From NCBI GenBank assembly GCA_012861695.1, contig JAAOOA010000335.1, positions 164,501 to 228,500 of the forward strand: a DNA stretch of 64,000 nt. Direction: 5' to 3'. The notes under the pieces were generated by a model, which was not told the DNA's origin, did not search any database, and saw nothing but the letters and a program-made list of their open reading frames with translations. Positions 46,184 through 57,444 of this stretch are shown here, one piece after another. Within the stretch, counting starts at the first letter, position 1; every line of letters starts with the position of its first letter. The position numbers and the translations under genes were made by a program. Source of the DNA: Trematomus loennbergii (lineage: Eukaryota; Chordata; Actinopteri; Perciformes; Nototheniidae).

Positions 46184-46668
46184 TCAAGTCACCAATTCAC
46201 GAGTCCAAGTCACTCTCCAGTCCCCACTTTCCGAGTCCGAGTCCAAGTCTGAGTCACCTAGGGAGAGTCTGAGTCAACTCCGAGTCACCCAAGGAGTGTC
46301 CGAGTCGACATTACCTGTGTTCGAGTCCGAGTCCAAGTCCGAGTCACCCAAGAAGAGTCCGAGTCAAGTTCAAGTCACAAGTCTTCATGTATTAGTCTTC
46401 GTGGATATATTTGTTTAAATGTAGCTGTAGCTCCTCTACATTGCTTTTATCCTGTCATTTTATAACTCGCCTCCAGGTGCACTCGCCAGGACAGAGTACA
46501 TCTGACTCGAGACAAAACTTGCTCGAATCCGAGTTCAAGTCGGAGCGTCAATGTACAAGTCGAGTCCGAGTCATCGTGGCGAAACATTCACGAGTCAGAG
46601 TCAATCATTGCGAAAGCCCGAGTCGAGTCACGAGTCGTGAAAATCAGGACTCGAGTACTCCATCTCTG
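46173..46668. mobile_element. hAT-type element, 496 bp, TSD TGTCAGAT/AGTCAGAT
   Basis: Same ends (CAGTGTTGTAGTC…CATCTCTG) and same target as 28885-29847, but behind the second SPRY copy, whereas in A and B it is behind the first. Lacks the LINE insertion of the B copy. Confidence 0.85.
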
Positions 46669-47821
46669 AGTCAGATACACAAAAGAAAGTAGAGCGTCCT
46701 ACTCGGACAAGATCCTGGGGTTTGTTATTTCTAAACTTATTAATTTCATGGTTAAAAAAAAACAGAAAAAACAACAACTTTATATTAAGGAAACAATGCA
46801 CATATGTGGAAATAATACTATAAATATTGTGATCAATATTACTTTCTATTATAGTTTCCTATTTCTACGACATTTCGCTCACCTTTATTGTGACTCTATT
46901 GAAACGTTTATATTTTAAGACTATTCAATGTTTAATGCCTAAACACACTGCTGCTCATGTAACACAGTATATAACTCATTGTACACTTTTGATTTACTCT
47001 ATTGATGTTGTGTTGGTGATTTTTGAGCAATCTCTGAAGGAATAATTTATTTGGGGGTTTATTAAGTTATATCTTATCTTATAGAATAATCAATAATATT
47101 ATTCAGCTAACTTTTATTTGGCTTCTTTAGTCATACTCGTGTTTGGGTATCATTTGCCATTTTCTTCGGCTGTTAAGATTCACTTTTAGTTGTTGTTATA
47201 TCAAAATAAAATATAGTTGTAATGATCTATTTCTTTTCTGAAATGGATGCAGTTTTTGCCTTTGGTCACTTGAGGGCAGCGCACACACAATAATGGTTCT
47301 GCTAAACCCCTAATAATAAACAAATACACAAGTTACTGTTCACAAAACAGGAGATAAATATTACTATACAGCCAATTTAATGTTTTCATACAAGGTGGGT
47401 TATATTTAGTTTCCACTCAATCAAGGTGGTGAGAATAACATGAAAAACATTACCAACATTACCAAAAAGCACAAAAGAAAGAGATTTCTTCATAAAAATG
47501 TGTTCCTTTTTATTGGATTGCACTTTGTAAATGTGTATTAAAGGTCTCATATGAATAAAGTTAATTAAAATAATAAAAAATGGCTGAATTGCTTGGAGTT
47601 GACACGATATCTAAGGTTTTTGAACATGTTTTGGAGATACAGGTGAGGAATTATGAAATTAGTATGACATAAGGTAGCATAATTATTTACATAATTTACA
47701 GCAATATAACACAATAGAGTATAATTTAAACTCCAACTTCCGCCAGCCAATCAGGTGCCTTCACATTTTCACATTACGTTCAGCCGGGCATAACATTAAA
47801 CAATAAAGTAAAAATTCTAAA
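46669..47821 (+). other. 3' flank of unit C and C/D junction
   Basis: Collinear with the 3' flanks of A and B, without elements at the TTAA site ('gggttatatttagtttcc' instead). From 47735 it passes through about 90 bp of other sequence into the 5' flank of D ('tgtattgtcgtgagtg'), identical to the first bases of the window. It therefore gives the unit junction. Confidence 0.6.
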
Positions 47822-48293
47822 TGTATTGTCGTGAGTGTAAAACACATCCTCCGGGTAAAAATATGACGTTTTTAATTAAATATATTTATATACATATACA
47901 TTTAATTTAATACAATTAAAAAATTATATTATTTAATAATTTGATTTACTCATAATAAATATTCAATTTGGATGTAAATATTTGTTCTTGGATTCAACTG
48001 TAATGACTGTATTTAAAAAGTAGTGAATTAAAAATAATAAGAATAATGCAAAAATTAAATACATTCCTAAAAATGTTAGTTTTAAGTGTTATAACTTTTT
48101 TAATTTATTGTCTTGAATATAAATAATTTTATTTTTTTTGTATTCAGGGCATTTGGATTTTACATTTTTTTTTCATTACAAAATATATTTTAAATGAATT
48201 TAAATGTAATGACGTTTTTTGTATTGAAAGTCCTAACAAGACCTGAAGCGGAGGTTGGTCCTCACAAAGGAGGAAGTACATGAATAGACACAC
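47822..48293 (+). other. 5' flank of unit D
   Basis: Nearly identical to 1-487. No gene or clear promoter motif. Confidence 0.6.
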
Positions 48294-48447
48294 ACATTAC
48301 ATTACATTACATGTTACTTGTTAGAGGCTATCCAAAGCGACTTACATGCAACGACATGCTGACTGCAGTGGGGTTTGAACCTGTGACCCCCTGATCCGAA
48401 CACCTACGGACAACCCACTACGCCACACACCTCTTCACACAGGTAGA
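48294..48447 (-). mobile_element. tRNA-derived SINE, antisense, in 5' exon region of unit D
   Basis: Same insertion as 488-636 in unit A, with the same internal deletion. Absent from unit B. Confidence 0.75.
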
Positions 48448-48527
48448 AGAGGTGTGTCCTGCATTCACAAGATCTGCACTCAGATAGTTCAGTTGTGTTT
48501 CTAGCTTGCACTGCACACAAAAAACAG
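48448..48527 (+). other. Putative noncoding first exon of unit D (3' end)
   Basis: Ends AAACAG|GTAAGC; sequence as in unit A. Confidence 0.55.
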
Positions 48528-48606
48528 GTAAGCTTTGATTTCTTTACTTCTTCTAACGCTTTATGTAACTTTTATTGGATTTTAACTGTTAGGTTTCAGC
48601 TGTTAT

Positions 48607-48790
48607 GTAGACACTACATACTGATATACACCTGAACGTCAGCAGGAGAGGACTCTTTAAAGTAGAGACACTACATACTGATATACACCTGAACATCAGC
48701 AGGAGAGGACTCTTTAAAGTAGAGACACTACATACTGATATACACCTGAACATCAGCAGGAGAGGACTCTTTAAAGTAGAGAGGCTACAT
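48607..48790. repeat. 57-bp minisatellite, array D1 (about 3 copies)
   Basis: Same unit as at 798-1147; the shortest array. The second array (A2/B2) is absent from unit D. Confidence 0.95.
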
Positions 48791-49640
48791 ACAGGATTTT
48801 AACTGTTAGGTTTCAGCTGTTTTGTAGCCAAGAAGTAGATGAGATTGCAAAAAACGAGGTAAATTAGTGGGCTACTGATACAAGAGTACATATAACCCCA
48901 AAGTATCGTGACACAGGCAGTATGTTCTCAAATATTTATACTACAATAATAATATAGTCATATTTTGAAATGGGGCGTAATGCAATACTTTTACTTGTAA
49001 CAGAGTACTCCTACACCTAGGTGTTTTTACTTACACTTTTGTAAAAAAAAATAAACATGATTTATTATTATGTATTTTCTTGTTCTTCTTATTATTATGA
49101 TATTAAAATGATTATAATTATTTTAGTTCACTTTACACACATTTCATTTAAATTATTGAATGCTTAGGATTGGATGTATTCAAAAAAGCAATTACTCTTT
49201 GTCTCGGATGTCTTTCGTGCTTTTAGAAAATGAATTGTCTTGATTTTAACCATTTCTTTCTGAATATATAAAATAAATATTAATAAAAATACATAGCTCC
49301 GTTCGCCGGTTTGCACCGTAACTTTACAAGCATCCACTGTATTATTCATCTGAATTTGCCGATGTTCTTAAAGCCAAGACATTTTTTTTTTAGATCAGAC
49401 GTAACCCCCAACCTTGGACCTCGCCTTTTTATGGTCAGCCAATAATACACAATCAATACATTTCTGTATATGTTTTACTTTGTACTAATGTGGAATGCAG
49501 CGAGGTAGATCTATGTGTGTCAGCATGTGACCGGTGTAACTGGTTAAACTTCTTCTCATGAATGTCTTTCATTGTTCAGCATTTATGAAACAATTCAGTC
49601 CACTCCTTTCACAAGTATGACTTTACCAAACCGACTATAG
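48791..49640. other. Unit D intron 1, no gene seen
   Basis: Collinear with 1148-1880 and 21074-21860. Confidence 0.55.
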
Positions 49641-50013
49641 CAGGGGTTTCAAACTCAAGGCCCGGGGCCAAATCCGGCCCGCAACTTCATTTTCTGTGGC
49701 CCTGCAAGAGCTTGCAAAGAATATAATATGTTTATTATAGGGTTACATGCCGATTTACAGAAGCACGTTGCCCATAAACTACATGTCCCACAATGCATCT
49801 CAAATATGCCTTTTTTCTTAGAATTTGCCTTTTTTTTCAAAATGTTACTTTTTTTCAAAATGTCACTTCTTTTTTTGATTGTGACTTTTTTTTCCAGAAT
49901 TTGGCTTTTCTTTTAAATCATTTTCTGACATGCGCACTGAAGAGACTTGCAATTATTTGCCCTAGACTTCTGCTTTCAGACGTAGTTAATTATGAAGTTA
50001 TTACCCTATCCGA
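49641..50013. mobile_element. hAT-type element, right end lost
   Basis: Same insertion as 21862-22375, beginning CAGGGGTTTCAAACTCAAGG after GACTATAG. Breaks off at 'ctatccg', where LINE sequence begins. Confidence 0.7.
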
Positions 50014-50019
50014 AAGCTG

Positions 50020-50350
50020 ACCAGTCCCTGAAGACCTGAGAGTTCTGGATGGTTCATAATTTAGCAGGAGATCAGAAATGTATTTTGGGCCTAAACCATT
50101 CAGTGCTTTATAAACCAGCATTACTATTTTGAAATCTATTCTTTGACAGACAGGAAGCCAGTGTAAAGACTTCAGAACAGGACTGATCCACTTTCTTAGT
50201 GTCAGTGAGGATTCGAGCAGCAGCGTTCGGAATCAGCTGCAGCTTTCTAATAGATTTTTTAGTCAGACCTGTGAAGACAGGTTTTATATATGTCGTGCAC
50301 AGCAGTGTAGATATCTCAATACAAAACGTAGGTCCAGCTCCTCCAACAAT
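50020..50350 (-). mobile_element. LINE reverse-transcriptase C-terminal fragment (unit D)
   Basis: Minus-strand frame with FTGLTKKSIRKLQLIPNAAA; close copy of the fragment at 39765-40345. Confidence 0.7.
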
Positions 50351-50718
50351 GCAATATAAATATATATAAGACATACAAAAACAATAAAAATAGTTCGAGA
50401 GAATGTTGCAAGACTTACGGAAGAGGATTAGGGCCACAAAAATGTTTGTTTTTTTGTTAAAAAAAAGAAGTCAGAATTGCTATTGCTCACCTATTATGCT
50501 ATATTTGAACAATATATTATAGGACCATATCAATACAAAACATGTGTCTGAAGTGTTTTGCTCAAATACCAAACAGATCATTTTTCTCTCTCAGGTTTAC
50601 CACAAGGTGAGTTCCTTTTTATTCCCTGCTTCTTTACACATACTCTCTCAGTACAGGTTAGCTCTGATTGTTAGCGATGCTAATGTAAACAAAGACCATA
50701 TTACTTCCAAACAACCTG

Positions 50719-51811
50719 AGGCCTGTACTACGAAGCCGGATTTTCGCTTAGCCGGCTGACTTCAGGGAAAAACTCTGGCTTTCCGGTCCTACAACGCTGG
50801 TTCTCTTTTTAGCGGGCTAGATCTCCATGGTAACTTATGCTGAGCGGCTAACCTCCTCGGGAGGAGGTTAGGTTGCAGGCTAAGAGATCAACTCAGTGAA
50901 AGCACCGCCTGCTGACCAATCAGAGCTCCGTGTGCGGAGTTTAAAGCTATCAAGTCATATTACAGGATAGAGGAAATACAGAAAAACTGCCGTTGCAGGA
51001 AAGACGGCCGGCAAAAATCAACTGACTGTGTGAACGTGAAAATTAATAGAATATCCCCTCCCATCTTCAGAGCAATCTGACTATTATAACATTAGCGTTA
51101 AGAAAGCTTACTTAAATATCTGCCACAACATAAGTAACCGGATCAGAGTAACATTAAGTACAGTCCGCGGCACTGTGAGTGCAGACGTCGATGTGTCCCA
51201 TTATCATTCATATCACATCACATCATAATGTATCATATATTTCCTTATCTGAGTCAGCTGAGCCGTATCTGGCCGCGCAACACTCACAGTGTCACATACT
51301 GTATGCAGAAGTATTCTTTTAAGCAACACATTAAGTTGACGAAACACTCGAGTCAAGTGTAATTAAAGTCAGATCCACTCGTGTCTTGGACGGGGCAGTG
51401 ATATCATAAACCTGTTAATGTACGCATTCAAACGCTTTTTCTGTTACCAGCTGTATTCACCTTGCAGGTGCAGCTATGTGGCTTTTATCCTGGATAAAGT
51501 GTTTAAGTCATGGATGTTTAAAGTTTAACTTCTTCATATTTGACTAATATTAAAGTTCACTTTTCATTCAGGAAGTATGACGCTGCGCTGTCAGTACGCT
51601 TGTCCATGTTTGAGATTGGTCGAATGCTCCAAATACCACCCCTTTCATGTGAACGCGCACCTAACTAGATAGGACACGGCTGGCTTGAGCGATCCACTTG
51701 ATAACCAGCGTCGTAGTACAGCTTAGCGAGAGCGCGTATGTTTTGGATTGGGCCAACCGGCTAACTCAAACATATCCAGGTTAGGAAAATCCGGCTTCGT
51801 AGTACAGGCCT
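50719..51811. mobile_element. PIF/Harbinger-like element, 1093 bp, 3-bp TSD CTG
   Basis: Ends AGGCCTGTACTACGAAGCCG and its exact reverse complement (about 27 bp), flanked by CTG (50716-50718, 51812-51814). A 3-bp CWG duplication suits PIF/Harbinger. Nested at base 7 of long-TIR element 3. No transposase. Confidence 0.75.
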
Positions 51812-52449
51812 CTGGTCTCACCAGAATGCGTGACTCCACCACGACTCCTTAACACCGCAGTGTGTGGTGGAGTCACGAACTTTGCTACATTTACATGTCG
51901 GCACCACGCAAACAACCCCAATGTAAAGTGAATGAGGCTCCTTTGTCGTGGTGCACACACGCATTTCTACAACGTCCAGCAGTGAGCTTTTATTCTATAA
52001 AACGTTTTTCAAATCTACTTTATAGCTTGTAGTAACTCACGGGAGGCTTCTTTTATTTTATTTGTTATTAAATTAGTTAGTTTTTAAGGAAGGCCAGAGC
52101 TTCAGCTGTGTCAAATAGATTGTTCCCTTTAGTTAACGTTATTCAAAAGATAATTATATTCCTATTTGATCATGTCCCCTTTATTGTATTACGGACCCAA
52201 AGAGCTGAGCGTCCATTCCCATTGGATAATGGAGATTTCACACCCGGAAGTAACTATTCTCCTTACTGTCGATTGATTTTACAGTGATATCAGCACTACT
52301 CATCGACTCAAAAACACCAGATTATCCTTGTTAATTACACAACATTGATTGGTTTAAATTGTGTACAATGCTTTTGTAATTTTCTCCTTCGATTCGGAGA
52401 AACAAATATTTGTTCAGAGTTTAGGATGGCCGAAGACACTACACTACCC

Positions 52450-54061
52450 AGAATCCTCAGCTATTGTTCCGCTTTGCCTCAAGCTCTGTGATTGGTTGAC
52501 CTCCAACTGCATTCCATATGAAAAAAAAACGTTTCGTAAAAGATAAAATCATACTTTATTCAGCAGTGCTTGCTTTACTCTTTGAAAGTCATCACATGAA
52601 TGCATTGTAATAAATGGTTTGGCTGCGCATTAAATATTACACATCTGTCGTAGTTCTTTATTTATCTACAGAGATCGGGCCTCAGAATAGACCGGAAACT
52701 ATTCTTTTACCGTTCTGTTTTAATTTCACAATAAAGTTAGTAGTAATATTTTGTTTTGATATTATTGTTTTTTATTAACTACTAGACCGCTGGGTCATGT
52801 TAAGACCATCTTTTCTGTGTTGCTGTGGGTTTTTTACATCGCTTTGTGTTACAAATATCAAAACAATAACAGAATATATCCGTCGTAAACTAAACCAGAA
52901 ACAGCAGTATATTTTATTTTGTTAACACTGTAAACTTGACAGCTTTTAACCCGCACCTCCTACTGGTTAAAGCACGTTATTACACGTTTAGAGTAATGCA
53001 ATGCAGGTAGATTGTGTTGCTTTTTAATGACTGTTTTAAAATGCCTTTTTCTTAATGTCTTTCATTTTTGTAAAGCACTTTTGAATGTGTTATATTTGAT
53101 GAAAACTTTTAAATATTAAGAGTACATACTCTTAATATAGTGGGAAAGTGGAAGGTCAATGATATAAATAATATAGAATAGAAAATATCAAGAAGATACT
53201 GTAAGTGATCTCTACAATAAAACAGTTTAGTGCCTGATAGGAGGATGTGCAAAACAGACAAACTAATTAGGCTTTATTTAAACATTAAAGAATACTTTAG
53301 GTTAAGGTCTTCTTTTAAATAAGAAAAAAGCTTTGGGGGTATCTCCAGATATTAAGCCTGACAAAGTACTTAACGTCTAATATATTGCATGGTTTGTTTT
53401 GGAACTTGACAATCAACTTTCCTGCAATGTTAACTGTGTTGAAGCACTTATTTTAACTGATATTATACATATTAATTATACTCTTATAAGATGTATGTAG
53501 ATAGTATAAGAAATGTGCAGAATATGTTTAATGGTGGAGGTACACAGATATCGATAGATGTCTTGTAATGCACTGTTGAGGAACCTGTGACCCAAGTTTT
53601 TCATTCATTGCATAACTACACCGTAGTTGTGTATATGATATCTCAATAAACCTTAGAAAATCTTGAAATCTTGAAAGGGATGTGCAAAATAGCCATTATA
53701 TACAGTTTTTAATTAACTATTAGTAGAGAATAACGAGTAATGAATATGCTTTATTGGGATCTGCAGATACATATTTAGTCTTCTCAAGCACCCACTACCA
53801 AATATCTCGCCTGATTGTTGGCACTTGACAATCACCTTCACTGAATTTTACTCAGGTGTAACTAAAGTCTGATTTAAGGGTTGTTTATATTTCACATCAT
53901 TAATCCAAATCTGTAAAGTAACTAAAATAAATATAGTGGAGTAAAAATACCAGCAACATCCATAACATTCATCTGGCTGCTACTTAGAAATTATTTATCT
54001 AATATATCATATTCCAATCCTGTTTTATTGTGTTGCACTGTTGGAGGAGCCTGTGACCTAA
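52450..54061. other. AT-rich core of long-TIR element 3
   Basis: About 1.6 kb between the inverted repeats. I see no domain, no long frame and no tandem repeat. A short exon-like stretch around 52650 ('ttatttatctacag') is not supported by anything else. Confidence 0.5.
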
Positions 54062-54107
54062 GGGGGGGGGCGGGGGGGGGGGGGGGGGGGGGGGGTGGGG
54101 GGGGGGT
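54062..54107 (+). repeat. Poly-G tract of about 40 bases
   Basis: Nearly uninterrupted G run with one C and one T, at the inner edge of the right TIR of element 3; the left TIR has only 'ctaccc' there. It could form G-quadruplex structures or be a sequencing/assembly weak point. The proline-rich frames on the opposite strand are artefacts. Confidence 0.9.
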
Positions 54108-55231
54108 AGTGTCGTGTCTTCTGCCATCCAAAAACTCCGAAAAAATATTTGTTTCTCCGAATCGAAAGGGGAAAATATAAAAGCATTGTACACAATTTAA
54201 ACCAATCAATGTTGTGTAATTAACAAGGATAATCTGGTGTTTTTGAGTTGATGAGTAGTGCAGATATCACTGTAAATAAAATCAATCGACAGTAAGGAGA
54301 ATACTTACTTCCGGGTGTAAAATCCTCCGTTATCCAATGGGAATGGACGCTCAGCTCTTTGGGTCCGTAATACAATAAAGGGGACATGATCAAATCGGAA
54401 TATAATTATCTTTTGAATAACGTTAACTAAAGGGAGCAATCTATTTGACACAGCTGAAGCTCTGGCCTTCCTTAAAAACTAACTAATTTAATAAAAATCA
54501 CAGTTGTATTACACACAATGCACTGTTTTTTGAGAAACAAAATTGGTAAATAATGCACCATAATACATTCTGACGAAAAATACAAATTATTATGAATACA
54601 AATAAAATAAAAGAAGCCTCTCGTGAGTTACTACAAGCTATAAAGTAGATTTTAAAAACGTTTTATAGAATAAAAGCTCACTGCTGGACGTTGTAGAAAT
54701 GCGTGTGTGCACCACGACAAAGGAGCCTCATTCACTTTACATTGGGGTTGTTTGCGTGGTGCAGACATGTAAATGTAGCAGAGTGCGTGACTTCACCACG
54801 CACTGCGGTGTTAAGGAGTCATGGTGGAGTCACACATTCTGGTGAGACCAGGTTGCTTCCAAAACATGTTGCGCATTGATTCTGATAGCAATGTTTCTCA
54901 TTGGCCCGTGGGCGTAAAGCCACATTTCCGATATTACGTCATATCGGACGCAAATCTGGATCAGCTCCGTTGTTCCCCCGTTTTTAGAGATGTGGGTACG
55001 GAGGAAAAGAGAGAGGTTTTGTTTTCTGACACTTTGTGAGTCTCCTGACACACCGGGGACACACCAGGACACACCGGGGACACATATTTATGTATAAAAG
55101 ACATCAAAAAGTGCATTTTGCATAATAGGTGACCTTTAATTAAAAATGTCAAACGACGTTGCAGTGCGGTCATTGGAACGTTAGGAAGCACCTAACCAGA
55201 AAACCCTCTCCTCTGTCTTTTCCCTTCAGAA

Positions 55232-55472
55232 ATGGCCTCTGCAAACATTTCTGAGAAGTTTCTGTGCTCCATCTGTTTGGATGTTTTCACGGAGCCTGTT
55301 TCCACTCCCTGTGGACACAACTACTGCCGGGCCTGCATCAGCAGCTACTGGAGCTCCAGGGACATCATCCAGTGTCCGCTGTGCAAAGAAACCTTCTGGA
55401 CAGCCCCCAAACTGAGAGTCAACACCGCGTTCAGAGACATGTTGGAGATTTTCAAGAAGACCAAACAAGCAG
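55232..55472 (+). CDS. TRIM unit D, exon encoding RING finger
   Basis: Eighty codons plus one base, phase-1 donor CAG|GTGACT, ATG in good context two bases after the acceptor. All C3HC4 ligands are present (C12, C15, C27, H29, C32, C35, C48, C51). Differences from A include SEKF, SSRDII and ETFWTA. This is the RING of the best-preserved unit; joining to 61934 restores the glycine codon G|GT. The 6.5-kb intron contains three large transposons. By family, a cytosolic E3 ligase RING. Confidence 0.88.
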
Positions 55473-55931
55473 GTGACTCAAATTCCCAAATGTTCTGAAT
55501 TTGTATTTTAGAAAGAAATTCATTTTGTTTTGGATTTTTTTTCTCTAGAATAAAAAACAAAATTAAATGTATTCATTTCCTTGGATTTAAAAATTATAGT
55601 ATTTTGATGAAGGTATGTTTTCCTGTTTTAAAATAATTTTATGTTTTCATACTGAACCCATTTTAAAGACATTTTTTGGTAATGTAACCAATATATATAT
55701 ATATATATAATTTTATTTTTAAGAAAATGTAGTGATCATTATTGAAAAAGTAATGTTTTGGATCTGAATAATTTTACTTTATTTGGAAAACATGTCCAGT
55801 GTTTAATGGACCGCAGTTAAAAAAACAAAAGTGAAAAAATAAAAGAAATAATGAAAAAAGGTCTTCCAAAAAGGTCCTTGATATTCTTTTTAAAAACATC
55901 ACATTCTGAAATGTCTTGATTTCCAGATTCA
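55473..55931. other. Unit D intron 2, proximal part
   Basis: AT-rich, no gene. Contains the empty target (TTAA at about 55813) of the element found at 41621-43886 in unit C. Confidence 0.55.
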
Positions 55932-55939
55932 GCAGGCAG

Positions 55940-57444
55940 CAGGGGCGGATCTAGACAAATATTCATGGGGTGGCAAGAGGGTGGCAGGAGATTTTGAGGG
56001 GTGGCATCCCCTGGCACAAGTATATGCTGATTTAATCGCAGTCATATCAATCAATGTTAACTTGGAAAGCCACAATATTAATATTTTAATTCAATAACAT
56101 AGGTGACATTATGTGGCAAATCAGTAAAGCCTTAAATAGAGATATATAAGGTGGCAGACATCATTTAATGAATTTTAACTGAACAATAACTGAATGAGTT
56201 TGTTTCACTCTTAGACCAGCAGGGGAACCAAATCTATGAAGACTGCTGCAATAAGTACATTAATTAACTGTCTCATCGATGTTTGTCTGAAACAGAATGC
56301 AATTAAAAAAAGGTTTATATTCTAGCAATACTGGCTGTCTTTTCTGTCTTGTGACAGACTCACCAAAATAAAATAGTTAACAGCATAGGCATCACGTCCC
56401 CTATGGTGTGCTAAGGGACCATTTTACATATTGCAACAATAATAACAATGGCCAAATTCATGTTCTAATATGCAATGCAAGCTTTGCTTCTGTATAGTAG
56501 ATAGACTTACTCATTAGTGTGACAGAAGGAAAGACAACAACAATGATAGTAATGATTCAGTATCAGCTTTATTTGGCAAGTATGTATACACATACAAGGA
56601 ATATAGCCTTTTTCTGTCCTGTTGGGATCCAAACCACACAGTGATGGATGTACAGAGAACAGACTGGATTATTGCAGAGTAATAATAATAATAATACATT
56701 ATATTTATATACCGCTTATGGGTAGACAGAGTTGAAAGTAGAACTGGATCAGCAGCTCTTGAGGCAGGTTGTACTCCGAGCTGGCGCAGGAAGTGTTGTG
56801 GCATCACGACTTGCATGCAGGGCAAAAATACTCGTCCTCTGTGGAGGGCAGTCCCATGCATCCAACGTGATACCACATTTTACAGGTGGTGCACTCAATC
56901 TGACAGGGAAAAAGATAAATACCTTAGAATACTGTCAAACATTTTGTCAGGTTCACATCAATCATCCTGATTAGGATGTAAAATTAAGCCGTTTTAACTT
57001 CCTTAGACATCATTTCTTTACAGTATGGCAATGGGTGTCAGATATAGGGTTAACATCTTAGCTGTGGTCCTTTCTGTTTGGAGTCTGTGTTGGTATGTTC
57101 CTTCAGCTGCTCCAGTGCCACCGAAAGTGCAAAGACATGCAAGTTAGGTGAATTAAAATATACATTTTCAATAGCTGTGTGATAGTGAATGTCCCCCCGT
57201 TCAAATGAAATCGCCGCCAATCATATTTCCAAGCTCGCGCCAGGGCCGGGGGAGGGGTTACAAGACTCGCGTCTTGTGCTGCATTCACTTGCACTCGGAC
57301 ATTAGAGATTTTCTCTCATAAATGTCCGATGAGCCACAACTTTTCTTTCAAACAAAGAAGCCAACTGGGTGGCAGCTGGGGTGGCAAGGCTATTTTTTAG
57401 GGTGGCAGTTGCCACCCCATGCCACCCCGGTAGATCCGCCCCTG
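55940..57444. mobile_element. hAT-type element, 1505 bp, exact 8-bp TSD GCAGGCAG, with PHD exon
   Basis: GCAGGCAG at 55932-55939 and 57445-57452. Ends CAGGGGCGGATCTAG and TAGATCCGCCCCTG, with 'ggggtggca' repeats just inside both ends. The empty site is in unit C at about 44005 ('ttagcaggcagacagg'). Shares an internal block (57190-57350) with the hAT element 6262-7168. Carries a PHD-finger exon on the minus strand. Confidence 0.88.
56804..56899 (-). pseudogene. PHD-finger exon fragment inside hAT-type element
   Basis: Minus strand: a pyrimidine-rich acceptor (…ctttttccctgtcag) is followed by 31 codons and TGA. The frame holds C-x2-C, then KMWYHVGCMGL (H-x2-C), then YFCPAC (C-x2-C): the C-terminal half of a PHD zinc finger. 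The first zinc pair would be in an upstream exon that I could not find. PHD fingers bind histone tails and are carried by some transposon proteins. Either a captured host exon or part of the element's own gene. Confidence 0.6.

Larger units (their letters stand above)
50712..54855. mobile_element. Long-TIR DNA element 3, 8-bp TSD CTTCCAAA
   Basis: CTTCCAAA at 50704-50711 and 54856-54863. Starts CAACCTG (then a Harbinger-type insertion) GTCTCACCAGAATG and ends CATTCTGGTGAGACCAGGTTG. The inverted repeats are roughly 650-750 bp long (51812-52450 and 54110-54855), far longer than usual hAT ends. The core between them (52450-54060) is AT-rich with no gene I recognise. Hairpins such as 'gtgactccaccacgac' lie near the ends. 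Confidence 0.85.
50488..55136. mobile_element. TTAA-family MITE interrupted by a 4.1-kb element
   Basis: Left part 50488-50711 ('cacctattatgctatattt') and right part 54864-55136 ('cataataggtgacct' before TTAA) together match 40474-40996 of unit C. The interruption is flanked by CTTCCAAA on both sides. Confidence 0.8.

Noticed and set aside
53991..54209. Proline-rich ORFs
   Set aside because: Antisense of the poly-G tract.
56732..56974. 80-codon plus-strand ORF and 120-codon minus-strand ORF (56514-56876)
   Set aside because: Both overlap the PHD exon in other frames and show no domain of their own.
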